DNA of 64,000 nt from the NCBI GenBank assembly GCA_022764465.1, contig JALERL010000037.1, positions 16,919 to 80,918 on the forward strand, given 5' to 3'. This DNA comes from Lachnospiraceae bacterium. Its GTDB lineage: Bacteria; Bacillota; Clostridia; Lachnospirales; Lachnospiraceae. Below the pieces are notes generated by a model. The model did not search any database, was not told the DNA's origin, and was given only the letters and a program-made list of their open reading frames with translations. Below, piece by piece: positions 1 through 8,383 of the stretch; the first letter of the stretch is position 1, and each line of letters begins with the position of its first letter. Made by a program: the position numbers and the translations under genes.

Positions 1-25
1 ACGATAAAACCATTGTAATTCCCAT
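1..25 (-). CDS. N-terminal stub of a gene leaving the left edge
   Basis: Only eight codons are inside the window, beginning Met-Gly-Ile-Thr-Met-Val-Leu-Ser. The start at 25 is preferred because AAGGA (34-38, minus strand) lies 8 bases upstream. An ATG at 30 in another frame would leave only 3 bases. A good promoter lies just upstream (73-101). No function can be assigned from so few residues. Confidence 0.35.
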
Positions 26-72
26 ATCATTTTTCCTTTTCTTTGTGCAAGACTTTTTTGCAAACTGATTTC

Positions 73-101
73 ATTCTATCATAGAACTTTTTATTTGTAA
101 A
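73..101 (-). promoter_or_regulatory. Promoter, minus strand, for the left-edge gene
   Basis: On the minus strand TTTACA (96-101) is followed after exactly 17 bases by TAGAAT (73-78), a good vegetative sigma-A pattern. Transcription would start near 66 and give a short leader of about 40 bases before the start at 25. It lies downstream of the MoxR gene stop, so the left-edge gene need not depend on read-through. Confidence 0.6.
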
Positions 102-119
102 AACTTTTTTACATGGAAT

Positions 120-1625
120 TTACGATTTATTTACATTACGGTCCATCTCAAGCTCGTTTAAAATCTCTGCACGTTTCCGGTCTGTCAGGAATTCTTCCCG
201 GTATTTTAAGTATCTCTCGCAGCTGTGATTGGCTAAAAACATGGCAGAATCCGGGTTCATGGTAAGCTCTGTCACAAAGACAACTAATTCCTGCCCATGT
301 TCAAAGGCACGCTCCATAAAATCAAAGGCATGCTCTAATTCCGTGGAAGACTGCTGCCACTCCTGTTCCATTGCCGCACAATGTTTATCAAATCCGGCCT
401 TCGCCTGCAAGAAGCACTCATTGGCTTCCTTCGCCTGTGGGATATATTCTAAAATCCGCTTTAAAAGTTTCTGCTGCACGGCTGCCTGTTTTCTCGTGAA
501 AAATCCGGCCTTTTCCTGTGTGACAACCCAGTTTTTCCGCTCCTCTGATAATTCGAGATACCGTGCTTTCGGATCTTCGACCTGTTCTAAGCCATTGCGA
601 TATTGTTTTAAAAAGGCAAACCATGCATCGGCAAGCTCCTTGCTGCTTCTGATCTTCGCGAATCCATTCTGTAGTCCCTCTAAGATCAGGTTCACGACAC
701 AGATGCGTTCATCAAACGCTGCCTGATCAATTCTTGCAAACAGCTCCGGCGGCTGGTGTCCCTTTAAGATCTCTGTGATTCCGTAATCATCCCGGTACTT
801 CTGATACAGATCATAATATGCAAAAAAGTCTTCTGCCACATCGGTATGATGCAAAAATTCCGCGATCAGCTCCTGTCCTACCGGAATTTCTAATGATTCA
901 TAAGTATCTAACAGATTACTCAGATCCTCCCAGCCTCTGGCTGTTACAAACTGCATGCCATCTACATCCGCCTGTACCCGGTAAAAGCTGCCCGGATGAA
1001 GTTCCAAGTAGCTTAAAATACACTGGCTGATGTGTTTTGCATTTGCATATTCTCTCCATACAGACAGATCCGCCTCGATCTGCATATAGCGGACACGGTC
1101 TAGTGTCACCATATCAAAGTCCCGGACGGACTTGTTATATTCCGGCGGATTACCGGCTGCCACAATGATCCAGCCCTCCGGTATCTTCTGGTTTCCAAAG
1201 GTCTTACACTGTAAGAACTGAAGCATCGTCGGTGCAAGTGTCTCAGAAACACAATTGATCTCATCGATAAACAGGATTCCTTCCCGGTTTCCGCTCTCTT
1301 TGATCGTGCGATAGATGCTTGCAATAATCTCACTCATCGTATATTCCGTTACCGAATATGTTTTCCCATCAAACACTTCTTCCTTAATAAACGGCAGTCC
1401 GACCGCACTTTGCCTGGTATGATGTGTGATCGTATACGAAACCAGTCCGATCTTACACTCCCTTGCGATCTGTTCCATGATCTGTGTCTTTCCAATCCCC
1501 GGAGGTCCCATTAAAAGCACCGGACGCTGACGGATCGACGGAATCTTATAGACACCATTTTCATCCTTACTTAAATATGCCTGTACGGTATGTATGATTT
1601 CTTCCTTTGCCTGCTTAATATTCAT
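120..1625 (-). CDS. MoxR-type AAA+ ATPase
   Basis: Cytoplasmic AAA+ ATPase of 501 residues. Walker A is GPPGIGKT near residue 41, and Walker B is LFIDEIN near residue 120, followed by a sensor-1-like AAGNP. The AAA+ core fills roughly residues 1-240. The C-terminal half is helical, charged and not recognisable. MoxR ATPases typically act as chaperone-like partners of von Willebrand A domain proteins, and the gene immediately upstream encodes one; the two overlap by 4 bases (ATGA), so translation is probably coupled. The client is unknown. It is the last gene of a three-gene minus-strand operon with the VWA and leucine-rich-repeat genes. Confidence 0.85.
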   Translation of the reverse strand: MNIKQAKEEIIHTVQAYLSKDENGVYKIPSIRQRPVLLMGPPGIGKTQIMEQIARECKIGLVSYTITHHTRQSAVGLPFIKEEVFDGKTYSVTEYTMSEIIASIYRTIKESGNREGILFIDEINCVSETLAPTMLQFLQCKTFGNQKIPEGWIIVAAGNPPEYNKSVRDFDMVTLDRVRYMQIEADLSVWREYANAKHISQCILSYLELHPGSFYRVQADVDGMQFVTARGWEDLSNLLDTYESLEIPVGQELIAEFLHHTDVAEDFFAYYDLYQKYRDDYGITEILKGHQPPELFARIDQAAFDERICVVNLILEGLQNGFAKIRSSKELADAWFAFLKQYRNGLEQVEDPKARYLELSEERKNWVVTQEKAGFFTRKQAAVQQKLLKRILEYIPQAKEANECFLQAKAGFDKHCAAMEQEWQQSSTELEHAFDFMERAFEHGQELVVFVTELTMNPDSAMFLANHSCERYLKYREEFLTDRKRAEILNELEMDRNVNKS

Positions 1626-2959
1626 CGTTGTTCTTCCTTTCTCTCATCCGTCCCCTGCTCTTGGAATTCTTCCATTTCAAGCGATAAACTGATCGCCCAG
1701 GGTGGAACTGCTGCCTGATCGTATTCATTTAAAAATAAGAAAGCACTCTTGTAATCCGGCCTTTTTTTCGGATAAGTTCCTTTTCCATCCGTAAAGTACA
1801 AAAGTCCGCACAGATCGGTAAATTCGCCATTTTCGATCAGTGTATTTACATAAGTAAATGCCGGGCGGAAATCCGTACCGCCACCACCTAGTAAGGTATA
1901 ATCCTGTATCATTGCCTCTAATTCATCCAGATTCGTAATCTTACGGTCGCCACGCACCTGGTTGTCACAGGAAAGGATACGGATATGGCATTTCCGGAAA
2001 AAGTTATCCCGTTCTGTCAGGATCGCATACGTCTCCCTTAAGAACTGTTTTACCAGTTCTCCACTTGTCGAATAACTGGTATCTATGACGATCACAAATT
2101 CCTGTATTTTTCTTACCTCTTTACTTTCCACCGGTTCGATCAGCGGCATATTCCGATAGATCCGAAGTCCGTAGGTATAATAATTCAGATCAAAGGTATC
2201 CGGGTCACATACCAGTTCTTCCCGCATAACGGAAAACTGCCGCAGGAAGTCCCGATAACTTCTCCTGCTCTGACTCACTTTCATCTGGGCTGCAAGCAGC
2301 GTCTCTTCATCGGATTCTGTTGTCCCACGCTTCTTCTGTTCGATCTTCGTCTGTCTTGCGATCTGGTTCCACTGCTTTGCAGCCGGCTGGTTCATCGCCT
2401 GCTCCTGCTGCTCCTTTGGCCAGTAGGAATGATCATCCGTATAGAACTCCCGCGCTGTCTGCGCAAGCTGCTCCTCCGGTATCTTTTTTAAATACCGGTA
2501 GACCAGCACCGCTGAAATTCCCGTCTTTTCCTGCTCAAGCTCTGTATAGATCTTTTGTCTGATCCAGCTTAACGCCCGCTTCGTACAACGCTTATCCATA
2601 TGGTCGATCGTATATTCCACTGCAATATCACAGGCAATATTCCACCGGTAACGCTCTCTCTTCCCGGCTGTCCACAGATGAAAGAACAGGCAGTGCAATA
2701 CCACATGCAGATATGCCCGGTCTAAAAAAAGCGGATTCGAACGGAAAATACGCATCACATGTTCCGGTGCATACAGCAGGTATCTGCCATCGGTTGCCAG
2801 TGCAAGCAGCCTGTTATCCTGTTTCCATTCCAGTGCCGATAATGCCACACCAAAGTAGCGCAGATCCAGATAGACATCATTTCTTATGTACGACAGGATC
2901 TTTTCTGCCATCTGCACTTCCCACTCTTCCTGTGTCTGAATGTGCATCTTTCTAACCAT
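1622..2959 (-). CDS. VWA-like protein with degenerate metallopeptidase-type N-terminal domain (DUF2201-like)
   Basis: Protein of 445 residues. The C-terminal part is a von Willebrand A-like fold with the metal-ion site DTSYSTS (about residue 290) and a later GGGGTDF loop. The N-terminal half resembles the DUF2201 putative metallopeptidase domain. At the position where that family has HExxH, this protein reads HVVLH, so both histidines remain but the catalytic glutamate is replaced by valine. A binding rather than proteolytic role is therefore inferred. Its stop overlaps the start of the MoxR ATPase, the usual partner of such proteins. The middle (about 150-240) is charged and probably linker-like. 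Confidence 0.8.
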   Translation of the reverse strand: MVRKMHIQTQEEWEVQMAEKILSYIRNDVYLDLRYFGVALSALEWKQDNRLLALATDGRYLLYAPEHVMRIFRSNPLFLDRAYLHVVLHCLFFHLWTAGKRERYRWNIACDIAVEYTIDHMDKRCTKRALSWIRQKIYTELEQEKTGISAVLVYRYLKKIPEEQLAQTAREFYTDDHSYWPKEQQEQAMNQPAAKQWNQIARQTKIEQKKRGTTESDEETLLAAQMKVSQSRRSYRDFLRQFSVMREELVCDPDTFDLNYYTYGLRIYRNMPLIEPVESKEVRKIQEFVIVIDTSYSTSGELVKQFLRETYAILTERDNFFRKCHIRILSCDNQVRGDRKITNLDELEAMIQDYTLLGGGGTDFRPAFTYVNTLIENGEFTDLCGLLYFTDGKGTYPKKRPDYKSAFLFLNEYDQAAVPPWAISLSLEMEEFQEQGTDERKEEQR

Positions 2960-2968
2960 GCCTTTCTC

Positions 2969-3946
2969 TTAAAACTCATCAAAGGAATACATCGAAGCAA
3001 TTCCGCCTGACATACGCACTCTCTTCTGTTCGATCAGATAAGAGGATCCATGTACCCAGCCAGCCGATGCTGCCAGTGTAATTCCCTGCTCATACATCGC
3101 AGGATCCACATAACCATGTTCCGACAAAAATGAAACTACAGTCAGATCCTGTTTGTTCATACCTTCCAAAAAAAGTACCCCGGCATGCTCCCCCAGATAA
3201 TGTTCATATGCTTCCCGCTGGTCCATCTCAAGGTCAACCGGATAACGGAGCCTGTCGTATGCCATCCGGCAGAGTGTCCGCTCCGATTCTTCGATACATG
3301 CCTGTGCAAAAATACCATCATAAGAAGACAGCATTACCACTTCATCTGCAAAAGACTGTCTTGCACGGAAGCCCTCTCCGGTAATCTTTCTGCCGAAGAT
3401 ATGTGCCGGGGCGATCTCATCATAGCTTTCCGTATACTCCGGATAAAAGATCACAGCCTGTGTCTGTCCCTGTCTGCAAAAAAATACCTCGATGTCTGAT
3501 GTGATCTGGGCGAGGATCTGTCTGAGTGCACCCGGTTTTTTATAATCTGCTTCAAGCTGCAATTCCGATAATCTGATGCAGTTCATAAAGCAGTCGCTGC
3601 CCACTTCCGTGATGCCATCTCCTATGATAAGCTTTTTTAACCGGCTGCAATTATAGAATGCATAACGGCCTAACTTTTTTACTGTATCCGGCAGTTTTAC
3701 AGACGTTATATATCTTCCCGCCTGTTCATGCAGTTCACACTGCCCCTCATCTGCCGGAATACAGGTTGTCAGATAATCTTCTTCTGCCGGCAGATGCAGC
3801 GCCTGCGAGAAACAGTAATCCGCGATCTCTGTTACCGGTACTCCGGCAATCTGCTCCGGGACAACTGCTTCACCGTTCTCTCCATAGATGCGTAACAGCC
3901 GCGCAGTCTGATCTTCCCTTTTCTGCCACAGACATTTTATGTTCAT
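2969..3946 (-). CDS. BspA-type leucine-rich repeat protein
   Basis: About 325 residues from the preferred ATG at 3946, which has GAGG 5 bases upstream; a GTG at 3967 lacks a ribosome site. The middle holds LRR_5/BspA-type repeats (for example VKLPDTVKKLGRYAFYNC and IIGDGITEVGSDCFMNC). No signal peptide or membrane segment is visible, so it is probably cytoplasmic, unlike secreted BspA proteins. The C-terminal half (about 140-325) is not recognised. It is the first gene of the LRR-VWA-MoxR operon, 9 bases before the VWA start codon, so it may be a recognition or scaffold component of that system (inference). Confidence 0.7.
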   Translation of the reverse strand: MNIKCLWQKREDQTARLLRIYGENGEAVVPEQIAGVPVTEIADYCFSQALHLPAEEDYLTTCIPADEGQCELHEQAGRYITSVKLPDTVKKLGRYAFYNCSRLKKLIIGDGITEVGSDCFMNCIRLSELQLEADYKKPGALRQILAQITSDIEVFFCRQGQTQAVIFYPEYTESYDEIAPAHIFGRKITGEGFRARQSFADEVVMLSSYDGIFAQACIEESERTLCRMAYDRLRYPVDLEMDQREAYEHYLGEHAGVLFLEGMNKQDLTVVSFLSEHGYVDPAMYEQGITLAASAGWVHGSSYLIEQKRVRMSGGIASMYSFDEF

Positions 3947-3979
3947 TTCATCCTCATTTCTGTACACACAACCGTCCTG

Positions 3980-5398
3980 CTATTCGACTACGTGTACCTT
4001 CATCATATTTGTTGTGCCGGAAAAGCCAAGCGGCACACCGGATGTTAAAACGATCACATCATCCTTTTTCACCAGTCCGCTTTCCTTCGTAACTTCTACT
4101 GCATGTGTAAACAGTTCGAATATATCCTGCTTTTCTTCTAATAATACCGGTGTCACGCCCCAGGATAAGTTCAGCTGTCTCCATACCTTTTCCGTAACTG
4201 CACAGCCGACAACGGCACATGCCGGACGGTAACGGGAGATCATTCTTGCGGAACGGCCGGACTTTGTGACCGTTACGATTGCCTTGGCATTCAGGTCATA
4301 GGCGGTCGTACAGGTCGCATGGCTGATCGCATCGGTAATATCCGGGTTGGCACTTCTGTCATGTCCAAAGAAACGCTTTTTATAATCAATATCACGTTCT
4401 GTCCGCTCTGCGATCCGTACCATCATCGCAAGGGATTCTACCGGGAACTTTCCTGCCGCTGTTTCTCCGGATAACATGATCGCACTCGTTCCGTCATAGA
4501 TTGCATTGGCAACATCTGTCGTCTCCGCTCTCGTCGGTCTTGGATTCTTCATCATGGAGTCTAACATCTGTGTTGCGGTAATGACCTGTTTTCCTGCTTC
4601 ATAGACCTTTTTAATGATCATCTTCTGGACAACCGGCACTTCTTCCTCCGGAAGCTCCACACCCATATCTCCACGCGCGATCATGATACCATCCGATGCC
4701 GCTATGATCTCGTCAATATTGGCAACACCTTCTCCATTTTCGATCTTTGCAATGATCTTGATCATCTGACCGCCATTTGCATCTAACAGCTCACGGATCT
4801 GCTTTACATCTGCCGCACAGCGCACAAAGGAAGCTGCTACAAAGTCAACATCCTGCTCGATACCAAACAAAAGATCTGCACGATCTCTCTCGCTGATGTA
4901 TGGAAGATTGACATGTACGTCCGGAATATTGACTCCCTTATGGTTCGAGATCACACCATCGTTAATGACATGGCAGTGGATATCCTGCCCTTCGATGGAA
5001 TCTACGATCATTTCTACCAGACCATCATCGATCAGAATACGGCTTCCGATCTTCACATCCTCAGCAAGGTGTTCATATAAGACCTGTACTTCCTTTTCAT
5101 TTCCTAATACTTCCCGTCCGGTCAATGTAAACTGATCTCCCGAAGAAAGCTGGATCCTATCGTGTTCAAAATTGCCGATACGGATCTCCGGTCCCTTCGT
5201 ATCTAACAGAATGGCAACCGGCTTTTGCACCTGCTTACGGATTGCTTTTAACCGATCCATTCTCCGCTTCTGTTCTTCATGTGAACCATGCGAAAAGTTA
5301 AATCTTGCAACGTTCATTCCCACTTCTACAAGCTTCTCTAAAATACCCTCCCGGTCGGTTGCCGGTCCCATTGTACAGATAATTTTTGTTTTTCTCAT
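3980..5398 (-). CDS. pyk: Pyruvate kinase
   Basis: Converts phosphoenolpyruvate and ADP to pyruvate and ATP, the last step of glycolysis. The N-terminus (KIICTMGPA, then NFSHG) and the substrate loop with MIARGDMGVE are typical. The pyruvate kinase signature is seen at IIAKIENGEGV. At 472 residues it has the barrel, the lid domain and the C-terminal alpha/beta domain, but lacks the extra PEP-utiliser-like domain of Bacillus pyruvate kinases. The start has AAAGGA upstream. It sits close to a PPi-type phosphofructokinase, a pairing that fits an energy-saving glycolysis. Confidence 0.97.
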   Translation of the reverse strand: MRKTKIICTMGPATDREGILEKLVEVGMNVARFNFSHGSHEEQKRRMDRLKAIRKQVQKPVAILLDTKGPEIRIGNFEHDRIQLSSGDQFTLTGREVLGNEKEVQVLYEHLAEDVKIGSRILIDDGLVEMIVDSIEGQDIHCHVINDGVISNHKGVNIPDVHVNLPYISERDRADLLFGIEQDVDFVAASFVRCAADVKQIRELLDANGGQMIKIIAKIENGEGVANIDEIIAASDGIMIARGDMGVELPEEEVPVVQKMIIKKVYEAGKQVITATQMLDSMMKNPRPTRAETTDVANAIYDGTSAIMLSGETAAGKFPVESLAMMVRIAERTERDIDYKKRFFGHDRSANPDITDAISHATCTTAYDLNAKAIVTVTKSGRSARMISRYRPACAVVGCAVTEKVWRQLNLSWGVTPVLLEEKQDIFELFTHAVEVTKESGLVKKDDVIVLTSGVPLGFSGTTNMMKVHVVE

Positions 5399-5490
5399 TC
5401 TGTTTGTCCTTTCTTAGTTAATATATGTATGTCCATCTTTTCCACTTCTATTCTGCAAAATACTACTGATCTGACACCACAGCTTCTATT

Positions 5491-6486
5491 TCACACTACG
5501 CCTTCACCGTCAAATTCCGGTATAAAGGATTCCTTTGCGGTCTCCCCCTCCTGGATAAAACCATTTTCGATTCCCTGTGCGATCGCATAATCGATCAGCT
5601 CCTCGTACTCCTCTCCGGTAACGGTACGCATAAGCTCCGGATATGCTTCTAAGGAATTACACGGTGTATACTGGTTCATCAGACTGATAAAAATCTGTGA
5701 TCCATATGTCGTAAGCAGATAGTCCACAACCCGCTTCGAATCCGCAAGTCCCTCTGGCATCAGAAGGTGGCGCACGATCGTTCCCTTTACCATGATGCCA
5801 TCCCCGTCATGTGCTTCGGAATACGTCTGGTAATCTTCTGCCGTCATCTGCTGTTCCTTCCAGTTTCCTTGCATGATCGAGTGCTCCGGTACAAAACAGA
5901 CCTCCCCGGTCTGTCTTACCATCTCTGCGATTGCCTGTGAAGCACATGCAAAGTAATCGACTGCATGGGAATACGTTTTACTGCGCCTTTCATCCACATA
6001 TTTCAGATCCGGCAGATAGATATCCACATATCCTTCTAACCTGCGGATCGTATCGACGGTTTCATAGCTGCTGGTATTATAGACGACCGGGATCGAAAGT
6101 CCCTGCCTTTTTGCACGATCCAGTGCCTGTATAATCTGTGGCACGAACTGTCCCGGTGTCACTAAGTTAATATTATTTGCCTTCTGCTCCTGTAATTCCA
6201 AAAAGATCTCAGAAAGCCGTTCAACGGAAATCTCTATCCCTGCCGTTCCGTTTGCAATATTCTTATTCTGGCAGAATACACAGTGCAGTGCACATCCGGA
6301 AAAAAAGACCGCACCCGAACCATTCTTCCCGGAGATACAGGTTTCTTCCCACATATGAAGGGCTGCCCTTGCCACCTTAAGGCTTGCGGTCTGTCCACAC
6401 ACACCGGTCTGCTCTAAGCGGTTGACACCGCAGTTTCTCGGACATAACCGGCAGTCTTTCATATCCTGTTGTAACTTTTTATTCAT
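5491..6486 (-). CDS. PflX-like radical SAM protein (COG1313)
   Basis: Radical SAM protein of about 331 residues resembling pyruvate formate-lyase activating enzymes. The [4Fe-4S] motif is seen as CALHCVFC, and an extra N-terminal cysteine cluster (CRLCPRNCG and VCG) is typical of the PflX group. The substrate of this group is not established, so no glycyl-radical partner is claimed and none is visible nearby. The start at 6486 is chosen because AAAGGA lies about 6 bases upstream; the GTG at 6516 has no ribosome site. The gene is separated from pyk by about 90 bases and may be transcribed with it. Confidence 0.8.
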   Translation of the reverse strand: MNKKLQQDMKDCRLCPRNCGVNRLEQTGVCGQTASLKVARAALHMWEETCISGKNGSGAVFFSGCALHCVFCQNKNIANGTAGIEISVERLSEIFLELQEQKANNINLVTPGQFVPQIIQALDRAKRQGLSIPVVYNTSSYETVDTIRRLEGYVDIYLPDLKYVDERRSKTYSHAVDYFACASQAIAEMVRQTGEVCFVPEHSIMQGNWKEQQMTAEDYQTYSEAHDGDGIMVKGTIVRHLLMPEGLADSKRVVDYLLTTYGSQIFISLMNQYTPCNSLEAYPELMRTVTGEEYEELIDYAIAQGIENGFIQEGETAKESFIPEFDGEGVV

Positions 6487-6587
6487 CGCATTCCTTTTCC
6501 CTTTTCTTCTGCTCACATTCTAGCTGTTTTTTTATTAAAAATCTACCTGTATTTCGAAATCCATCCTTCTTTTCCCAAAATACCTAC

Positions 6588-6616
6588 TTGTCAATGCAGA
6601 TTTTATCCGATATGAT
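6588..6616 (+). promoter_or_regulatory. Promoter of the PPi-type phosphofructokinase gene
   Basis: TTGTCA (6588-6593), a 17-base spacer and TATGAT (6611-6616) form a strong sigma-A promoter on the plus strand. The transcript would start near 6623, leaving a leader of nearly 90 bases before the start codon at 6710. A second TATAAT at 6668-6673 has no matching -35 box. Confidence 0.75.
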
Positions 6617-6709
6617 GATACTGGAATAAATTGATTTTATCTGGCATCCGTGCGCTCCGCTGTCAGATATAATATAAGAAAAGCTCTGGGCGCAGAAATG
6701 AGGATTTAT

Positions 6710-7942
6710 ATGTCAAATTGTATGGTTGCACAATCAGGTGGTCCAACCGTTGCCATCAATGCCAGCCTTGCCGGCGTTATAAAGGGAGTTACTGACTCTG
6801 CCAAATATGAGACTGTCTATGGTTCTGTCAATGGAATCTTAGGTATCTTAAACGATCACATCTTAAACCTGAGTGAAGAAATGGCAAAGGATGCTTCCTA
6901 TCTGGATACCTTAAAGCACACGCCTGCCATGTTCCTTGGCTCCTGCCGCTTTAAGCTGCCGGACTTTTTAGATGATGATTCTTCTTACAGCTTTATTTTC
7001 AAGCAGTTTGAACGGTTAGACATCGGTGCATTTTTCTATATTGGCGGAAATGATTCCATGGATACCGTATTAAAGCTTTCTGATTATGCCAAGCGCATCG
7101 GCAGTGATGTCCGTATCATCGGTATTCCAAAGACGATCGATAATGATCTTATGGTAACCGATCATACACCGGGCTTTGGGTCTGCTGCGAAGTACATTGC
7201 AGCAAGCATGCTTGAGATTGCCCACGATACGTTCATCTATGCGGTAAAAAGTGTAACGATCGTAGAGATCATGGGACGTGATGCCGGATGGCTGACTGCT
7301 GCTTCTGCACTTGCACGGAATGGCTACTCCACCGCTCCGCATCTGATCTACCTTCCGGAAACAGATTTTGATGAGAAGGAATTCCTTGCAGATGTACGTG
7401 ACCTTCTGGAAAAACAGAATAATGTCATCGTTGCGATCTCCGAAGGAATCCATGATGCCGATGGAAACTATATCAGTGCCGGTGAAAGCCAGGCAGATTC
7501 CTTTGGTCACAGCCAGTTAAGTGGTGCCGGAAAAGCTTTGGAATATCTGATCAAGGATAATATCAATGTGAAGGTCCGTTCCGTCGAGATCAATGTATTA
7601 CAGCGTTGCGCTGCACATCTTTCATCACAGACCGACTTAGATGAGGCTTTCGCACTTGGTGAAAAGGCAGTTGCCTATGCTGCCGAAGGTGTAACTGCTT
7701 CTATGGTTACCATGAACCGTACCAGCGATGCACCTTATACGATCGACTACCAGTATGCTGAGATTAAAAATATCGCAAATGAAGCAAAATCCGTTCCAAG
7801 AAGCTGGATCAACGAACGCGGCAATGATGTGACCGAAGAGATGATCACTTATCTGTCTCCACTGATCCAGGGTGAGCCAGCGATCCGCTATGAGAACGGA
7901 CTGCCGGTTTATATGGATGTGTCACATCTGACCAGACATTAG
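6710..7942 (+). CDS. pfp: 6-phosphofructokinase, pyrophosphate-type
   Basis: Phosphorylates fructose 6-phosphate to fructose 1,6-bisphosphate. The phosphate-donor loop reads GGNDSMDT where ATP enzymes carry GGDGS; the Asp after the Asn, with the following PKTIDND, is the signature of pyrophosphate-dependent enzymes, so PPi is the inferred donor and the reaction would be reversible. The 410-residue length fits the long PPi-type clade. Start at 6710: GAGG ends 6 bases before it. An in-frame ATG at 6698 overlaps that ribosome site. It has its own promoter and is divergent from the radical SAM gene. Confidence 0.88.
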   Translation: MSNCMVAQSGGPTVAINASLAGVIKGVTDSAKYETVYGSVNGILGILNDHILNLSEEMAKDASYLDTLKHTPAMFLGSCRFKLPDFLDDDSSYSFIFKQFERLDIGAFFYIGGNDSMDTVLKLSDYAKRIGSDVRIIGIPKTIDNDLMVTDHTPGFGSAAKYIAASMLEIAHDTFIYAVKSVTIVEIMGRDAGWLTAASALARNGYSTAPHLIYLPETDFDEKEFLADVRDLLEKQNNVIVAISEGIHDADGNYISAGESQADSFGHSQLSGAGKALEYLIKDNINVKVRSVEINVLQRCAAHLSSQTDLDEAFALGEKAVAYAAEGVTASMVTMNRTSDAPYTIDYQYAEIKNIANEAKSVPRSWINERGNDVTEEMITYLSPLIQGEPAIRYENGLPVYMDVSHLTRH

Positions 7943-8020
7943 ACATGTATAAAGAAAAGATAAAAAATCTTTTCGGAAATGAAATAGAAATATGTGTCTA
8001 AGAATAAATAGATTGCATAC

Positions 8021-8275
8021 TTAAAATATATTTGCCATACGTATAAAAGCTTATGGATTTGTTCCGTATTACGAATCTAACATTTTCTAAATGTTCTGTC
8101 AGATTCTTTTCTTCTCCAGCAACCACAAAAGACGTGGCGTCCATGCCCCGGCTTTTGTTTGCATCAACATCCCTGTTGCTGCATTGCTGGATATTCTACA
8201 GAACATTAAGAAAATCTAAGATTCTCCATAGTCACAAATTCATAAGCTTTTATCCTATATGGCATTTATATTTAA
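8021..8275. repeat. Long imperfect inverted repeat (fold-back element)
   Basis: The gene-free stretch 7943-8383 is dominated by one palindrome. The left arm (8021-8099) and right arm (8198-8275) are reverse complements over about 75 bases with scattered mismatches; the inner 27 bases (8073-8099 against 8198-8224) match at 24 positions. The centre also folds (CCAGCAA near 8116 with TTGCTGG near 8184; CAAAAG with CTTTTG closer in), so the whole 255 bp could be one hairpin. No reading frame of note crosses it. It could be a decayed MITE, a structured RNA or a bidirectional terminator. Flanks 7943-8020 and 8276-8383 are AT-rich with nothing recognised. Confidence 0.75.
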
Positions 8276-8383
8276 TCAGAACTTTTATACCATATCATTC
8301 AAAATCGGCCTATCTTATTCATCTTTTCTTTTTCAAAAACTTCTAAACCTCTTAATAAAATCACAAAATATATTCTATCTTGC

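Noticed and set aside
229..726. 165-codon plus-strand open frame over the MoxR gene
   Set aside because: Lies entirely inside the MoxR coding region, low-complexity Ser/Cys-rich translation, no ribosome site; shadow frame.
6668..6673. TATAAT as an alternative -10 for the phosphofructokinase gene
   Set aside because: No -35-like hexamer 16-18 bases upstream; the promoter at 6588-6616 is far better.
8053..8346. 97-codon frame in the palindrome region
   Set aside because: Runs through both arms of the inverted repeat, no ribosome site, composition unlike a protein.
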